A DNA stretch of 39,626 bases from Bacteroidota bacterium (GCA_018267545.1 JAFDYG010000470.1:1-39626), one strand, 5' to 3'. Shown: positions 25,004 to 33,541, numbered from the stretch's first letter. The notes: generated by a model from the letters alone, not told the origin. Numbers and translations are program-made.

Positions 25004-25368
25004 AAGACCTTTGGTATGAAGATGAGCAGGCCCACGATGACGGCAATCCCGGCGGCGACTAATACGGCTCCGGCAGCGAGGTCCTTGATAAATTTAATCT
25101 GCGGGTTTCTTTCACGGGTAATCATGTCGGCCATTCGTTCGATACAGGTGTTGAGCATTTCGGTTATCCAAACCAGGCCAGTCACGATAGTGAGGGCGAT
25201 GGCCTCTGCCGTTGTTACCTTTAATACAAAGGCTGCTATGACCACCGCGATGGTGGCCACCAGGTGGATCCGCGCGTTGTGCTCCCTCGTGATAAAAGCT
25301 ATGATGCCGCTGATGGCATAGCCAAAGCTTTTGATCCTGCTTCGAATAGAAAATTTTTCGGGCTCCAT
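25000..25368 (-). CDS. Diacylglycerol/undecaprenol kinase family protein
   Basis: A 122-residue protein with the small-DgkA architecture: an amphipathic N-terminus (RIKSFGYAISGI) and three helices. The conserved EHNARIHL and ITEMLNTCIERMAD motifs are present; the glutamate-asparagine pair in the latter is catalytic in the family. In bacteria that are not Proteobacteria such proteins usually phosphorylate undecaprenol, recycling the carrier lipid for wall and glycan synthesis. The start at 25368 (MEPEKFSIRSR) fits the family; an upstream extension to 25443 would overlap the preceding gene. It sits in the CreD unit, hinting at an envelope-related regulon. Confidence 0.9.
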   Translation of the reverse strand: MEPEKFSIRSRIKSFGYAISGIIAFITREHNARIHLVATIAVVIAAFVLKVTTAEAIALTIVTGLVWITEMLNTCIERMADMITRERNPQIKFIKDLAAGAVLVAAGIAVIVGLLIFIPKVL

Positions 25369-25372
25369 ATTT

Positions 25373-25774
25373 TTAATATCGGATATGCTGGATGAATGTA
25401 TAGGCGACGAGAACCAGCAGGAGCAGAACAGCCTGAAGGGCAATCGCGGTATTGAGCCAGTAGCGGCGATAGGTGACGGCTACTTCGAGGCCCCGTTTTC
25501 CGCGTTCGAGGTCGAAGCGGAAAATCGTCAGAGCATTGAAGAGAATCGCCAGCACGAGACTTATGATGATCATCTGCGCCTTGTGAAAGGAGAAGAGGTT
25601 CATGGGAGATTGCAGGAAAGAAGGCGCGATGTAGTAGTACATGGCCTTTGCGCCGAAGATGATGCGGGCCAGGAGGGTCAGGAGGAAGAAGCTGGCGGGC
25701 AGCATCAGCGTCAGGCCGAGGAGGCCGGAAGCGAGTGGGCGGACGAAGGTGGTGCGAGAGATCGAGCTGGTCAT
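25373..25774 (-). CDS. Small membrane protein of unknown function, first gene of the CreD unit
   Basis: A 133-residue protein with three helices: about residues 15-38, 68-85 and 107-128. The loop between the first two is tyrosine-rich (KAMYYYIAPSF), and basic residues face the second (FDLERGKRG). I do not recognise the family. It starts 23 bases after a 15-base palindrome shared with the regulator unit and its stop lies four bases before the dgkA start. Confidence 0.7.
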   Translation of the reverse strand: MTSSISRTTFVRPLASGLLGLTLMLPASFFLLTLLARIIFGAKAMYYYIAPSFLQSPMNLFSFHKAQMIIISLVLAILFNALTIFRFDLERGKRGLEVAVTYRRYWLNTAIALQAVLLLLVLVAYTFIQHIRY

Positions 25775-25796
25775 AATTGTTATTTTTACTAAAGCA

Positions 25797-25811
25797 CTTT
25801 GAATTTCAAAG
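25797..25811. promoter_or_regulatory. Palindromic operator-like site of the CreD unit
   Basis: CTTTGAATTTCAAAG is a perfect palindrome around the central T. It lies 23-37 bases before the ATG of the small membrane protein. The stretch AAAGCACTTTGAA at 25791-25803 is identical to the one at 26791-26803 before the regulator unit. This is most simply a binding site for the winged-helix protein encoded at 25834. Confidence 0.65.
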
Positions 25812-25820
25812 CATATGTTT

Positions 25821-25842
25821 AAAAAAAAGGGGCTTAGCCCTT
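25821..25842 (-). terminator. Weak intrinsic terminator after the winged-helix gene
   Basis: On the minus strand a GGGC-TAA-GCCC hairpin, extended by flanking A-T and G-T pairs, overlaps the stop codon and is followed by C and eight T. It would separate the regulator unit from the CreD unit. Confidence 0.45.
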
Positions 25843-26139
25843 GTTCATTCCTTTTATCATGCTTTCCAAAGCCTCGAGGTGATCTTTGAATGCTTTCTCC
25901 CCGGCCTTGGTGATCGAATACGTCGTGTTGGTTTTTCTACCGATGAATCCTTTGTGTACTTTGATAAAGCCGTTTTCTTCGAGGTTGATCATATGAGAGG
26001 CCAGGTTTCCGTCAGTCAGTTCCAGGAGTTGTTTCAAGTCGTTAAAGCTCACCTCCTCATTCATCAATAGGATGCTCATCACACCCATGCGAATGCGGCT
26101 ATCGAATATTTTATTAAGATTTCCTATCGGATTCTTCAT
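25834..26139 (-). CDS. Winged-helix transcriptional regulator of the CreD cluster
   Basis: A 101-residue single-domain winged-helix DNA-binding protein (ArsR/MarR-like, the HTH_34 type). The recognition helix region is VSFNDLKQLLELTDGNLASHMINLEENGFI, and the wing is FIGRKTNTTYSITKAGEKAF. It has no cysteine metal site. The start at 26139 is fixed by its ATGA overlap with the stop of the membrane gene. The natural targets are the matching palindromes at 26797 and 25797, so it likely autoregulates and controls the CreD unit (inference). Confidence 0.88.
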   Translation of the reverse strand: MKNPIGNLNKIFDSRIRMGVMSILLMNEEVSFNDLKQLLELTDGNLASHMINLEENGFIKVHKGFIGRKTNTTYSITKAGEKAFKDHLEALESMIKGMNKG

Positions 26140-26789
26140 GACTTCTCGTATTTCCACCACATGATCAGCCCATAGATAATGTGCAGCACGCCAAAACCAA
26201 AGGCCCAGAAATATAAACCTTCATGCGGGTAATACATGCATACTATGCCTAAGATGACTTCCAGTATTCCTAGATATCGTATATCTGTCAGGGTGTATTT
26301 GCTGGCGTTTACCAGGGCGAGGCCATAGAACACCAGGCAGGTCGGGGCCACATAGCTCCAGTCTGAATGATTGATCAAGCCCAGGACGAACAAGCCGCCT
26401 GCTCCGAGGGGAATGGCCATATTTATAGCCAGCTTCTTCGAGGCGTGGTCCCAGATGGGCAGATTGCTTCTTCTCGCCTTTCGCCACGTGAACCAGGTCG
26501 AGGTGAGCAGCGCGGCGATCAGCACCGCGATAGCGAGGCCAAACAGCTTCCATTCGAGGGAATTTGCGCCATCGCGCAAATAGTTATGCTGGGAGACGTA
26601 GCCGCCCGCATCATAATACTCGCGAATCCAAATCCGGGCGATATAGGCCCCGATGAGGGCGCATATGCCTGCGCTCACGCCGCTCAATCCGCTGAGGGAG
26701 ATGAAGCGGGAAGACCGTTCCATCATGCGCTTGATGTCCTGGAGGGCTTCAAGGGATTGGGATTGTTCGGTGGGGCTTTGGCTGGTCAT
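26136..26789 (-). CDS. Membrane protein co-transcribed with the winged-helix regulator
   Basis: A 217-residue protein with an N-terminal cytosolic segment (LEALQDIKRMMERSSRFISLSGLSGV) followed by six helices: roughly residues 33-53, 80-100, 126-145, 150-165, 173-188 and 190-210. The N-terminal pattern of a short helix then SGLSGV-x-AG is seen in Bacteroidota proteins that pair with these regulators. The role is unknown; it may sense the membrane state for the regulator, as an anti-regulator would (speculation). The start at 26789 lies eight bases after the palindrome at 26797. A longer frame to 26837 would read through that site and is rejected. Confidence 0.8.
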   Translation of the reverse strand: MTSQSPTEQSQSLEALQDIKRMMERSSRFISLSGLSGVSAGICALIGAYIARIWIREYYDAGGYVSQHNYLRDGANSLEWKLFGLAIAVLIAALLTSTWFTWRKARRSNLPIWDHASKKLAINMAIPLGAGGLFVLGLINHSDWSYVAPTCLVFYGLALVNASKYTLTDIRYLGILEVILGIVCMYYPHEGLYFWAFGFGVLHIIYGLIMWWKYEKS

Positions 26790-26796
26790 AAAAGCA

Positions 26797-26811
26797 CTTT
26801 GAAGTACAAAG
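26797..26811. promoter_or_regulatory. Palindromic operator-like site of the regulator unit
   Basis: CTTTGAAGTACAAAG has 5-base arms CTTTG/CAAAG and sits 8-22 bases before the ATG at 26789. It is nearly identical to the site at 25797 and lies in the same AAAGCA context. Occupation would block transcription or early translation of the membrane-protein/regulator message, as expected for autoregulation. Confidence 0.65.
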
Positions 26812-26872
26812 TAAGGGAAATGGACCCGCCTGTGCAAGTTTTTTTGGAAATTTTTTTCCAGGGCGGCTTTCA

Positions 26873-26896
26873 GGGCGCCCCAATCGAAGGACGCCC
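26873..26896. terminator. Hairpin after the MarR-GNAT gene
   Basis: GGGCG-CC-CC and GG-A-CGCCC arms around AATCGAA, 14 bases past the stop of the minus-strand gene. No T-tract follows on that strand, so termination by it is uncertain. Confidence 0.35.
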
Positions 26897-26910
26897 AGCC
26901 TGAAATGGCA

Positions 26911-27855
26911 TTACAGCATCAGTTCCATTTGAATATTAGCCCGCTCGTAGGGGGAAGGGGGGCCGGTGACCTTCCTAAAGCCAAGCTTGTGATAAAGGCT
27001 GATGGCGGCCTTCAGGGCCGTATTGCTCTCCAGATAGACTCGCCGGGCGCCGAGCGCGCGGGCTTTGTCGATACAGGCCTGGCCGATGAGATAGCCAATG
27101 CCGAGGCCCTGGGCCCTGGGAGAAACAGCCATCTTGGCGAGCTCGAAGCCGCCGTCGTCCATGGGGATGAGGGCGCAGGCGCCGACGGGTTCGTCTTTGT
27201 AGACCGCTATATAAATATGGCCCCCTTTGTCGAGGATGTATTCCTGGGGATGGTCGAGGGCCTTGTAGTCGCTTTCCTCCATCCGGAAGTATTTGGTGAT
27301 CCACTCTTCGTTGAGCTGGCGGAAGGCGGACTGGTGGGCGGGGGTATAGTCGATGATCTGGACCTGGGCGCTCTCCCGGATTTTCTGTTCCTCCTGGACG
27401 CGGCGGAGAAGACTCTTTTGCTCGAGGAGGAACTCCCATTCCCCGATGGCGCGCCACAGATCGTTGTGGGTTTCTTTCATGGCCTTTTCGATGGCAGAGG
27501 TGACGTCGTCGAGCTGGTCCTGCATCTTTTCGCGGACGTCGGCGCCGGCCGGTGAGAGAAGGATGAAGTTCTTGCGGCCGTCGGTTTCACCTTTCTTTTC
27601 AATGACGTAGCCTTTGGTCGAGAGCTCCCGGACGGTTTGGCTGACGGAGGGGTGGGTATGGCCGATCTCGCGGGCGATGTCGGTGATGGATTTGCCTTCG
27701 GTCGGCGAAAGGGAGTAAAAAACAGGGAACCATTTGGGTTGAAGATCAACCTGGTAGAGGTCGTAGATGGCCGCAGCTTGTTCGGTCATCTGCTCGCTGA
27801 GGCGGCGGAGGCGGCTTCCAAGTGCCATTTTTCCAGTACGTGTATAGAAGTCCAT
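26911..27855 (-). CDS. MarR-type regulator fused to a GNAT acetyltransferase
   Basis: A 314-residue fusion. Residues 1-150 are a MarR winged helix ([36 protein letters not shown] with the wing [14 protein letters not shown]). Residues 165-314 are a GNAT acetyltransferase with the acetyl-CoA loop [21 protein letters not shown] and the closing [16 protein letters not shown]. This architecture is known in bacteria as bifunctional HTH/GNAT regulators; the small-molecule or protein substrate is unknown. The ATG at 27853-27855 is eight bases from a near-perfect palindrome at 27863-27882, so autoregulation is likely. It diverges from the glycerol operon and could control it too. Confidence 0.92.
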   Translation of the reverse strand: MDFYTRTGKMALGSRLRRLSEQMTEQAAAIYDLYQVDLQPKWFPVFYSLSPTEGKSITDIAREIGHTHPSVSQTVRELSTKGYVIEKKGETDGRKNFILLSPAGADVREKMQDQLDDVTSAIEKAMKETHNDLWRAIGEWEFLLEQKSLLRRVQEEQKIRESAQVQIIDYTPAHQSAFRQLNEEWITKYFRMEESDYKALDHPQEYILDKGGHIYIAVYKDEPVGACALIPMDDGGFELAKMAVSPRAQGLGIGYLIGQACIDKARALGARRVYLESNTALKAAISLYHKLGFRKVTGPPSPYERANIQMELML

Positions 27856-27862
27856 ATATTAA

Positions 27863-27882
27863 TTACGTAAGTGCTTACGTAA
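27863..27882. promoter_or_regulatory. MarR-type operator between the fusion regulator and glpK
   Basis: Two perfect 9-base arms TTACGTAAG and CTTACGTAA flank TG. The 20-base length and perfect dyad symmetry suit a dimeric MarR protein. It lies 8-27 bases before the regulator's ATG and about 108 bases before glpK. Confidence 0.75.
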
Positions 27883-27989
27883 ATGTAAATATATTTTATG
27901 GATTGCGCAAAGATTTTACGGCGCGGCCTCGGGCACAGGCGGCAGTTGCACAAGTTTTTTGTTACCTTCCTCTCCTAAAAGACGATTAC

Positions 27990-29495
27990 ATGCCCGCTTC
28001 CTATATCCTGGCATTGGACCAGGGAACGACCAGCTCCAGGGCCATCCTTTTTGACCGGGACGGCCATATCCGCCAAATAGCCCAAAAAGAGTTTAAGCAG
28101 TACTACCCCCAGCCTGGCTGGGTGGAGCATGACCCCGAGGAGATCTGGTCTTCTCAGTATAGCGTGCTGGCGGAGGTGCTGGCAAAGAATAATAGTACGA
28201 CGAAGGATATTGCCGCCATCGGTATCACGAACCAGCGGGAGACCACGATCGTTTGGGATAGGGAGAGCGGCAGGCCGATTCACCCGGCGATCGTCTGGCA
28301 GGACCGGCGGACGGCGGAGTATTGCGACCGGCTAAAAGCCGACGGTCATTCGGAGTTGATTCGCAATAAGACCGGCCTGATTATCGATGCATATTTTTCC
28401 GCGACCAAACTAAAATGGATCCTCGACCAGGTCCCCGGCGCCCGTGCGAAAGCCGCGAAGGGAGAGCTGGCCTTCGGAACGGTCGATAGCTGGCTTGTCT
28501 GGAAACTAACCGGGGGAAAGCTGCACATCACCGACAGTACGAATGCTTCGCGTACGATGCTTTATAATATCCACACTCAACAATGGGACAGCGAGCTGCT
28601 CCGGCTGTTCGACATACCGCAGGCGGTGCTGCCGGAAGTTCGTTCTTCCAGCGAGGTCTACGGACAGACCGCGAGCATCATGGCTCCGGGGTCGATCGGC
28701 ATGCCCATCGCGGGTATCGCGGGGGACCAGCAGGCGGCCCTTTTCGGACAACTTTGTACGCAGCCGGGCATGGTCAAAAATACCTATGGCACAGGATGTT
28801 TCCTCCTCATGCATACGGGTGAGGAAGCGGTGGCTTCGCAGAATCAGCTGGTAACGACGATCGCCTGGTCGCGCAACGGCAAGACGGAATACGCCCTCGA
28901 AGGAAGCATCTTTATCGGCGGAGCAGTGGTGCAGTGGTTAAGAGACGGGCTTCACTTTATTCGCAACTCAAGCGAAGTGGAAGCCCTTGCGGCAAAAGTC
29001 AGCAGCTCGGACGGCGTATACATGGTCCCCGCATTCGCCGGTCTTGGCGCACCTCACTGGAATCAGTATGCGCGGGGAAGCCTTTTCGGAATGACACGCG
29101 GCACGACACAGGCCCACATCGCCAGGGCAGCATTGGAAAGCATCGCCTATCAGACCTATGACGTACTGAAGGCGATGGAGGCGGACAGCGGGATCATTTT
29201 AAAAGAACTACGCGTAGACGGAGGCGCAACGGCAAACGATGCGCTGATGCAGTTCCAGTGTGATATCCTGGGGGTACCGGTGATCCGGCCCGTGGTGACG
29301 GAAACGACAGCGCTTGGCGCGGCGTATCTGGCGGGGCTCGGGACGGGCTTCTGGGGCTCGGTTGAAGATATTCAGAAACAATGGGAAATCGATAGACGAT
29401 TCGACCCCGCGATGGCGGAGGGCGACGCGAAAGAATTATTGAAGGGCTGGCAGCGGGCGGTAAAAGCGGCGATTGCTTGGGCAGATGGAAGATAA
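27990..29495 (+). CDS. glpK: Glycerol kinase
   Basis: A 501-residue FGGY-family kinase that phosphorylates glycerol to glycerol 3-phosphate with ATP. It starts with [18 protein letters not shown] (phosphate loop). It has the substrate segment [12 protein letters not shown] near 80, the FGGY signature region [11 protein letters not shown] near 265, and the ATP-binding DGGATAND near 410. All glycerol contacts expected around R-E (NQRE), W and D (D in [15 protein letters not shown]) are visible. Length is normal. The start at 27990 matches the family; the open frame upstream crosses the operator and is not coding. It is the first gene of glpKDF, with ten-base gaps between genes. Confidence 0.97.
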   Translation: MPASYILALDQGTTSSRAILFDRDGHIRQIAQKEFKQYYPQPGWVEHDPEEIWSSQYSVLAEVLAKNNSTTKDIAAIGITNQRETTIVWDRESGRPIHPAIVWQDRRTAEYCDRLKADGHSELIRNKTGLIIDAYFSATKLKWILDQVPGARAKAAKGELAFGTVDSWLVWKLTGGKLHITDSTNASRTMLYNIHTQQWDSELLRLFDIPQAVLPEVRSSSEVYGQTASIMAPGSIGMPIAGIAGDQQAALFGQLCTQPGMVKNTYGTGCFLLMHTGEEAVASQNQLVTTIAWSRNGKTEYALEGSIFIGGAVVQWLRDGLHFIRNSSEVEALAAKVSSSDGVYMVPAFAGLGAPHWNQYARGSLFGMTRGTTQAHIARAALESIAYQTYDVLKAMEADSGIILKELRVDGGATANDALMQFQCDILGVPVIRPVVTETTALGAAYLAGLGTGFWGSVEDIQKQWEIDRRFDPAMAEGDAKELLKGWQRAVKAAIAWADGR

Positions 29496-29505
29496 ATTTT
29501 AAGCT

Positions 29506-31032
29506 ATGAATCGACAGGAGATGCTACAGGCCCTGGAAGCAAAAGGCTCAGGACTATGGGACATTTGTATTATCGGGGGCGGAGCGACGGGTCTCGGTAT
29601 TGCCGTGGACGCGGCTTCGCGCGGTTTCAGCACCTTGCTTTTGGAACAGTACGATTTTGCGAAAGGGACTTCGTCCCGCGCGACCAAACTAGTACACGGA
29701 GGTGTACGGTACCTACAACAAGGAAATATCAAGCTCGTGACAGAAGCGCTTCATGAGCGCGGCATCCTTCGCCGCAATGCGCCTCACCTGGTAAAGGACA
29801 TGAGCTTTATCGTCCCCAATTATAAATGGTGGGAGGGCCCTTACTATGGCATCGGCCTAAAGGTCTACGACTGGATGGCCGGAGACCTGGGACTAGGAAA
29901 GTCCCGCCTGCTCTCCCGTGAAGAGACGCTGGAAATGGCCCCTACCCTCGACGCCGAAGGGCTTCGCGGCGGCGTCCTCTATCATGACGGACAGTTCGAC
30001 GACGCCCGGCTGGCAATCCACCTGGCAATGACAGCGGCCGATCAAGGTGCGGTCCTTCTCAATTATTTTCACGTCGATGGCTTGCTCAAGCAAAGCTCGC
30101 AGGTCAGCGGCGTCAAGGCCACCGACCAGTTTAGCGGGAAGACGTATAATATTAAAGCGCAGGTGGTAATCAATGCCACGGGTGTCTTTACGGACAGCAT
30201 CCTGCAGATGGATGACCCCAGGGCCGAGCATATCATCGCCCCGAGTCAGGGCGTTCATATCATGCTCGACAAGGAGTTTCTTCCGGGTGAGGCGGCGATT
30301 CTGGTGCCGCATACCGACGACGGGCGGGTACTCTTTGCCGTTCCCTGGCACGATAAGATTATCATCGGCACCACCGACACAGCCGTGGACCATATAGATC
30401 TGGAACCACGAGCGTTACCGGAGGAGATCGATTTCATCCTCCAGCAGATCAGCCGCTACCTCAGCAAGGTGCCGACCGCGGCCGATATCCGCAGCGTCTA
30501 TGCGGGACTGCGGCCGCTGGTCAAGAGCAGCAGCAAACGGACGGCCGAGCTTTCGCGGGACCATTTAATCATGGTCGGAGATTCGGGACTCATCACCATC
30601 ACCGGCGGAAAGTGGACGACCTATCGCAGGATGGCGGAGGATGCGGTCAATACGGCCATCGCAAAGGCCGGGCTGCCCCATAAAGAATGTATCACCGCTA
30701 CCCTATCGATCCATGGCGGAGCGGGTGAGACGGAAGCCGAGGTAAGGGCCCTTGCCGAAGCGCAGGCACTTTGGTCGGAGAAAATTCATCCCCGACTGCC
30801 GTATACAAAGGCGGATATCATCCAATCCGTCAGGACCGAAATGTGTATGACCGTAGAAGACGCACTGAGCAGGAGGACCCGGTCGCTTTTATTGGACGCG
30901 CAGGCGGCTATCGATGCTGCGCCGATGGTGGCGGAGTTATTGGCGGGCGAAATGGGGAAGGATGCTTCGTGGCAGGACCAGCAGGTTTCGGCATTCCGGG
31001 AGCTGGCTAAAGGGTACTTATTACACAACTAA
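29506..31032 (+). CDS. glpD: Glycerol-3-phosphate dehydrogenase/oxidase, FAD-dependent
   Basis: A 508-residue flavoenzyme that oxidises glycerol 3-phosphate to dihydroxyacetone phosphate, passing electrons to quinone in aerobic respiration. The FAD dinucleotide-binding motif CIIGGGATGLGIAVDAA is near residue 22. The family signatures TSSRATKLVHGGVRYL (near 57) and ITGGKWTTYRRMAED (near 365) are intact. The C-terminal DUF (DAO_C) domain is present from about 385 with TEMCMTVEDALSRRTR. It is membrane-associated through basic surfaces, not TM helices. Second gene of the operon. Confidence 0.97.
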   Translation: MNRQEMLQALEAKGSGLWDICIIGGGATGLGIAVDAASRGFSTLLLEQYDFAKGTSSRATKLVHGGVRYLQQGNIKLVTEALHERGILRRNAPHLVKDMSFIVPNYKWWEGPYYGIGLKVYDWMAGDLGLGKSRLLSREETLEMAPTLDAEGLRGGVLYHDGQFDDARLAIHLAMTAADQGAVLLNYFHVDGLLKQSSQVSGVKATDQFSGKTYNIKAQVVINATGVFTDSILQMDDPRAEHIIAPSQGVHIMLDKEFLPGEAAILVPHTDDGRVLFAVPWHDKIIIGTTDTAVDHIDLEPRALPEEIDFILQQISRYLSKVPTAADIRSVYAGLRPLVKSSSKRTAELSRDHLIMVGDSGLITITGGKWTTYRRMAEDAVNTAIAKAGLPHKECITATLSIHGGAGETEAEVRALAEAQALWSEKIHPRLPYTKADIIQSVRTEMCMTVEDALSRRTRSLLLDAQAAIDAAPMVAELLAGEMGKDASWQDQQVSAFRELAKGYLLHN

Positions 31033-31042
31033 ATAAAATACT

Positions 31043-31753
31043 ATGACCCCATTTCTTGGTGAGTTCGTTGGAACGGGTATGCTCATCTTGTTTGGACAGA
31101 CTGTCGTCAGCAATGTAGTGTTGGAGAAGAGTAAGGGACAAAACAGCGGCTGGATTGTCATCAGCTTTGGCTGGGCGATGGCCGTGTTCGTGGGTGTATA
31201 CTGTTCGGCGGCTGCGAGCAAGGCCCATCTGAACCCGGCGGTTACGCTGGCGTTTGCGGTGCTGGGGAAGTTCCCCTGGGAATCGGTGCCGCTTTACATC
31301 GGGGCGCAATTTCTTGGGGCGATGGCGGGTTCGCTGCTCGCGTGGCTTTGCTTCCGGCCTCATTTCGACAAGACGCAAGACGCGGATGCCAAGCTGGCAG
31401 TATTTTGCACGGGGCCGGCTATACGAAGCTACGGGAATAACCTGATAACGGAGATCATCGCCACTTTCGCGTTGATCCTGGGGGTTTTGTTTATTGCGTC
31501 TCCTTCCAGCAGCCTGGGTGCATTGGACGCGTTGCCGGTGAGCTTGCTGGTATTGGTGATCGGCCTGGGTCCGGGCGGCCCCACGGGTTATGCGATCAAT
31601 CCGGCGAGGGATTTGGGTCCTCGCATTATGCATGCAATTTTACCGGTGCCGGGTAAGCGGGATGGGGACTGGGCGTATGCCTGGGTGCCTGTAATCGGTC
31701 CCGTATTGGGATGTTTGATGGCTGCGGGTGTGTATAAGCTGCTGCAGGGATAA
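31043..31753 (+). CDS. glpF: Glycerol facilitator (aquaglyceroporin)
   Basis: A 236-residue MIP-family channel with six helices and two NPA boxes: LNPAVT near residue 64 and INPARDLGPR near 190. The aspartate after the second box (NPARD) and the LGPR that follows are features of glycerol facilitators rather than strict water channels. It imports glycerol by facilitated diffusion, and GlpK traps it. Last gene of the operon, ten bases after glpD. Confidence 0.95.
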   Translation: MTPFLGEFVGTGMLILFGQTVVSNVVLEKSKGQNSGWIVISFGWAMAVFVGVYCSAAASKAHLNPAVTLAFAVLGKFPWESVPLYIGAQFLGAMAGSLLAWLCFRPHFDKTQDADAKLAVFCTGPAIRSYGNNLITEIIATFALILGVLFIASPSSSLGALDALPVSLLVLVIGLGPGGPTGYAINPARDLGPRIMHAILPVPGKRDGDWAYAWVPVIGPVLGCLMAAGVYKLLQG

Positions 31754-31773
31754 GGCCGCCAGGCCACAGCACG

Positions 31774-31824
31774 GCCCTGCCTCGGCGCGGCAGGGCAAAA
31801 AAAATCCCCGCTAAAAGCAGGGAT
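31774..31824 (-). terminator. Hairpin pair with terminator for leftward transcription
   Basis: Hairpin 1 has arms GCCCTGCC and GGCAGGGC (31774-31796) and follows glpF. Hairpin 2 (31804-31824) has arms ATCCC and GGGAT with inner GCT/AGC pairs. The eight A between them (31797-31804) read as a T-tract on the minus strand, making hairpin 2 an intrinsic terminator for the gene at 31907. Hairpin 1 probably stabilises or ends the glpKDF message, without a T-tract. Confidence 0.7.
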
Positions 31825-31861
31825 GACTAATCAAATTCCTAGCCAAAATTATTCTTCTCAT

Positions 31862-31877
31862 TCGTATATATATACGA
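31862..31877. repeat. AT-rich 16-base perfect palindrome
   Basis: TCGTATATATATACGA is its own reverse complement and lies between the terminator and the small gene ending at 31907, with TTCTC and GAGAA flanking it. It may be a protein-binding site or part of a 3' untranslated structure. Confidence 0.4.
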
Positions 31878-31906
31878 GAAAGAAAGCAGTTTGGTTTTCT
31901 AAGAAC

Positions 31907-32209
31907 TCATTTTTCTAAAGCAGGCGAATTTCCACGCAGATGCTCCTGCAGGAGCAGGTGGCCCGCCTCCAGAAAGCGTTCAAAATCACGGTAACGCTGC
32001 AGCAGGTTCCCCCGCTCTTCGGGGGCATTAAACTCGGCGTTATCCGTTGTCAAACAGGTCTCTACCATGGACCAAAGCGTGTCCCGGCATTCATGCAAAC
32101 GGTAGTCATTAAAAAAGCGTTCGATTACTCCCATAGGATACTGCTTCTCGTCTTCTTTGAGCAGCAAGATCCTGTCGAACAGTTCTTTTTTGTCCAAAAA
32201 CTGTGACAT
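31907..32209 (-). CDS. Small hypothetical protein
   Basis: A 100-residue soluble protein rich in charged residues and predicted mostly helical (FLDKKELFDRILLLKEDE, VIERFFNDYRLHECRDTLWSMVETCL, RYRDFERFLEAGHLLLQEHL). There is no signal peptide, TM helix or recognised motif. The ATG at 32207-32209 is followed by a frame with no rare start. Its own terminator lies downstream. Function unknown. Confidence 0.65.
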   Translation of the reverse strand: MSQFLDKKELFDRILLLKEDEKQYPMGVIERFFNDYRLHECRDTLWSMVETCLTTDNAEFNAPEERGNLLQRYRDFERFLEAGHLLLQEHLRGNSPALEK

Positions 32210-32297
32210 AAAAAATGTTTTAGATTTTAATCGCGTCTGCCTCTATAACCGAACGGACGCTTCACTTATCCGTGGGGGTAATACTGTGTGGTTGGAA

Positions 32298-33485
32298 TTA
32301 CAAAGGTAAGGAAGATAAAATGATTCTGCACGCCTTTTCGATTTCTTCGTTGCTGATACTTAAAGGCGGGGCGATTCGCATGCATTCAGGGGCGAATAGG
32401 AACCAGTCCGTCAGGAGACCTTTCTCTATACAAGTGTCGATAATCTTTTTATTTTGTTCAAAGCTGTCGAACTCGATCGCCAGGAGGAGCCCCACGCTTC
32501 TGATTTGTTTTATCGCGGGATGAGAACCGAGCAGGCGCCGAAAATGCGCTTCTTTTGCGCGCACCTCTCCAATCCAGTCTTCTTCCAGCAAAACTTTTAG
32601 CGAGGCTAGACCAGCTGCGCAGCTGAGGGGATGTCCGCCGAAGGTCGTGATGTGCCCGAGGACGGGCGCATCGGTCAGAGAAAGCATTTTATCGCGGCTG
32701 GATATAAAGGCGCCGAGGGGAAGCCCTCCGCCTAAAGATTTACCGAGGAGGAGGATGTCGGGAACGACTCCATACTGTGTAAAAGCCCAAAGGCTTCCCG
32801 TTCTGCCGAAGCCGGCCTGGATCTCGTCGAGGACCAATAACGTCCCGGTCTGGTCGCAGCGTTTCCGCAGGGCCTGGAGCCACTGCGGACTGGGAGCGAA
32901 AATGCCTCGTTCGGCCTGGACCGTTTCGGCGATTACACAGGCTGTTTGGTTTGTAATGAACTCAAGTGCCTCCGGAGTGTTGTAGTCTAAATGACGGATG
33001 CCGGGCAGGAGGGGACGAAAGGCGTTGCGCCAGTATTCGTCGCCGATAATGCTGAGCGCGCCCTGGGTGCTGCCGTGGTAGGACTTGTTGAAGGCGAGGA
33101 TTTCGGTACGATTCGTTAGGCGTTTGGCCAGTTTCATGGCGCCTTCGACCGCTTCGGCGCCGCTATTGGTAAAATAGACGGAGTCGAGGGTGGGCGGTAG
33201 GTTGGCGGCTAGAAGAGTAGCATATTCTACCTGGGGTGATTGGATCAGCTCGCCATAGACAAGGACGTGCAGGTAGCGGTCGGCCTGGTTTTTAATCGCC
33301 TCGACGACCTTGGGGTGGCGGTGGCCGGTGTTGGCCACGCTGATGCCGCCGATGAGGTCCAGATAGGGTTTCCCGGAGGGATCATAGAGATAGAGCCCTT
33401 CGGCTTTCTCTATTTCGATGGCCAGGGGATTGGGTGATGTCTGGGCAACATGTTTTAAAAAGAGGCGGTGTGAATCTCTATTCAT
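32298..33485 (-). CDS. Class III aminotransferase (acetylornithine/ornithine-aminotransferase-like)
   Basis: A 395-residue PLP enzyme of the class III (fold I) aminotransferases. Visible are the phosphate-binding YFTNSGAEAVEGAMKLAKR near 110, the LVLDEIQAGFGRTG aspartate near 222, and the Schiff-base lysine in LLLGKSLGGGLPLGAF near 250. The threonine of TTFGGHPL is a phosphate contact. It resembles acetylornithine/GABA/lysine aminotransferases, but relatives in Bacteroidota are only called aspartate aminotransferase family, and the substrate is not fixed. The ATG at 33483-33485 is preferred over a TTG one codon before. It is divergent from the carbonic-anhydrase-like gene. Confidence 0.92.
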   Translation of the reverse strand: MNRDSHRLFLKHVAQTSPNPLAIEIEKAEGLYLYDPSGKPYLDLIGGISVANTGHRHPKVVEAIKNQADRYLHVLVYGELIQSPQVEYATLLAANLPPTLDSVYFTNSGAEAVEGAMKLAKRLTNRTEILAFNKSYHGSTQGALSIIGDEYWRNAFRPLLPGIRHLDYNTPEALEFITNQTACVIAETVQAERGIFAPSPQWLQALRKRCDQTGTLLVLDEIQAGFGRTGSLWAFTQYGVVPDILLLGKSLGGGLPLGAFISSRDKMLSLTDAPVLGHITTFGGHPLSCAAGLASLKVLLEEDWIGEVRAKEAHFRRLLGSHPAIKQIRSVGLLLAIEFDSFEQNKKIIDTCIEKGLLTDWFLFAPECMRIAPPLSISNEEIEKACRIILSSLPL

Positions 33486-33541
33486 CAATCAACAAAGTTC
33501 GTTAAATTTACCTAAACGTTCACAATTAAAACTCTCCTGAT

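Noticed and set aside
25797-26811. The two operator palindromes are exactly 1000 bases apart
   Set aside because: The spacing has no plausible mechanism; it reflects the length of the two genes between them and is taken as coincidence.
27822-27989. N-terminal extension of glycerol kinase
   Set aside because: It crosses the MarR-type palindrome and adds 56 residues not found in glycerol kinases.
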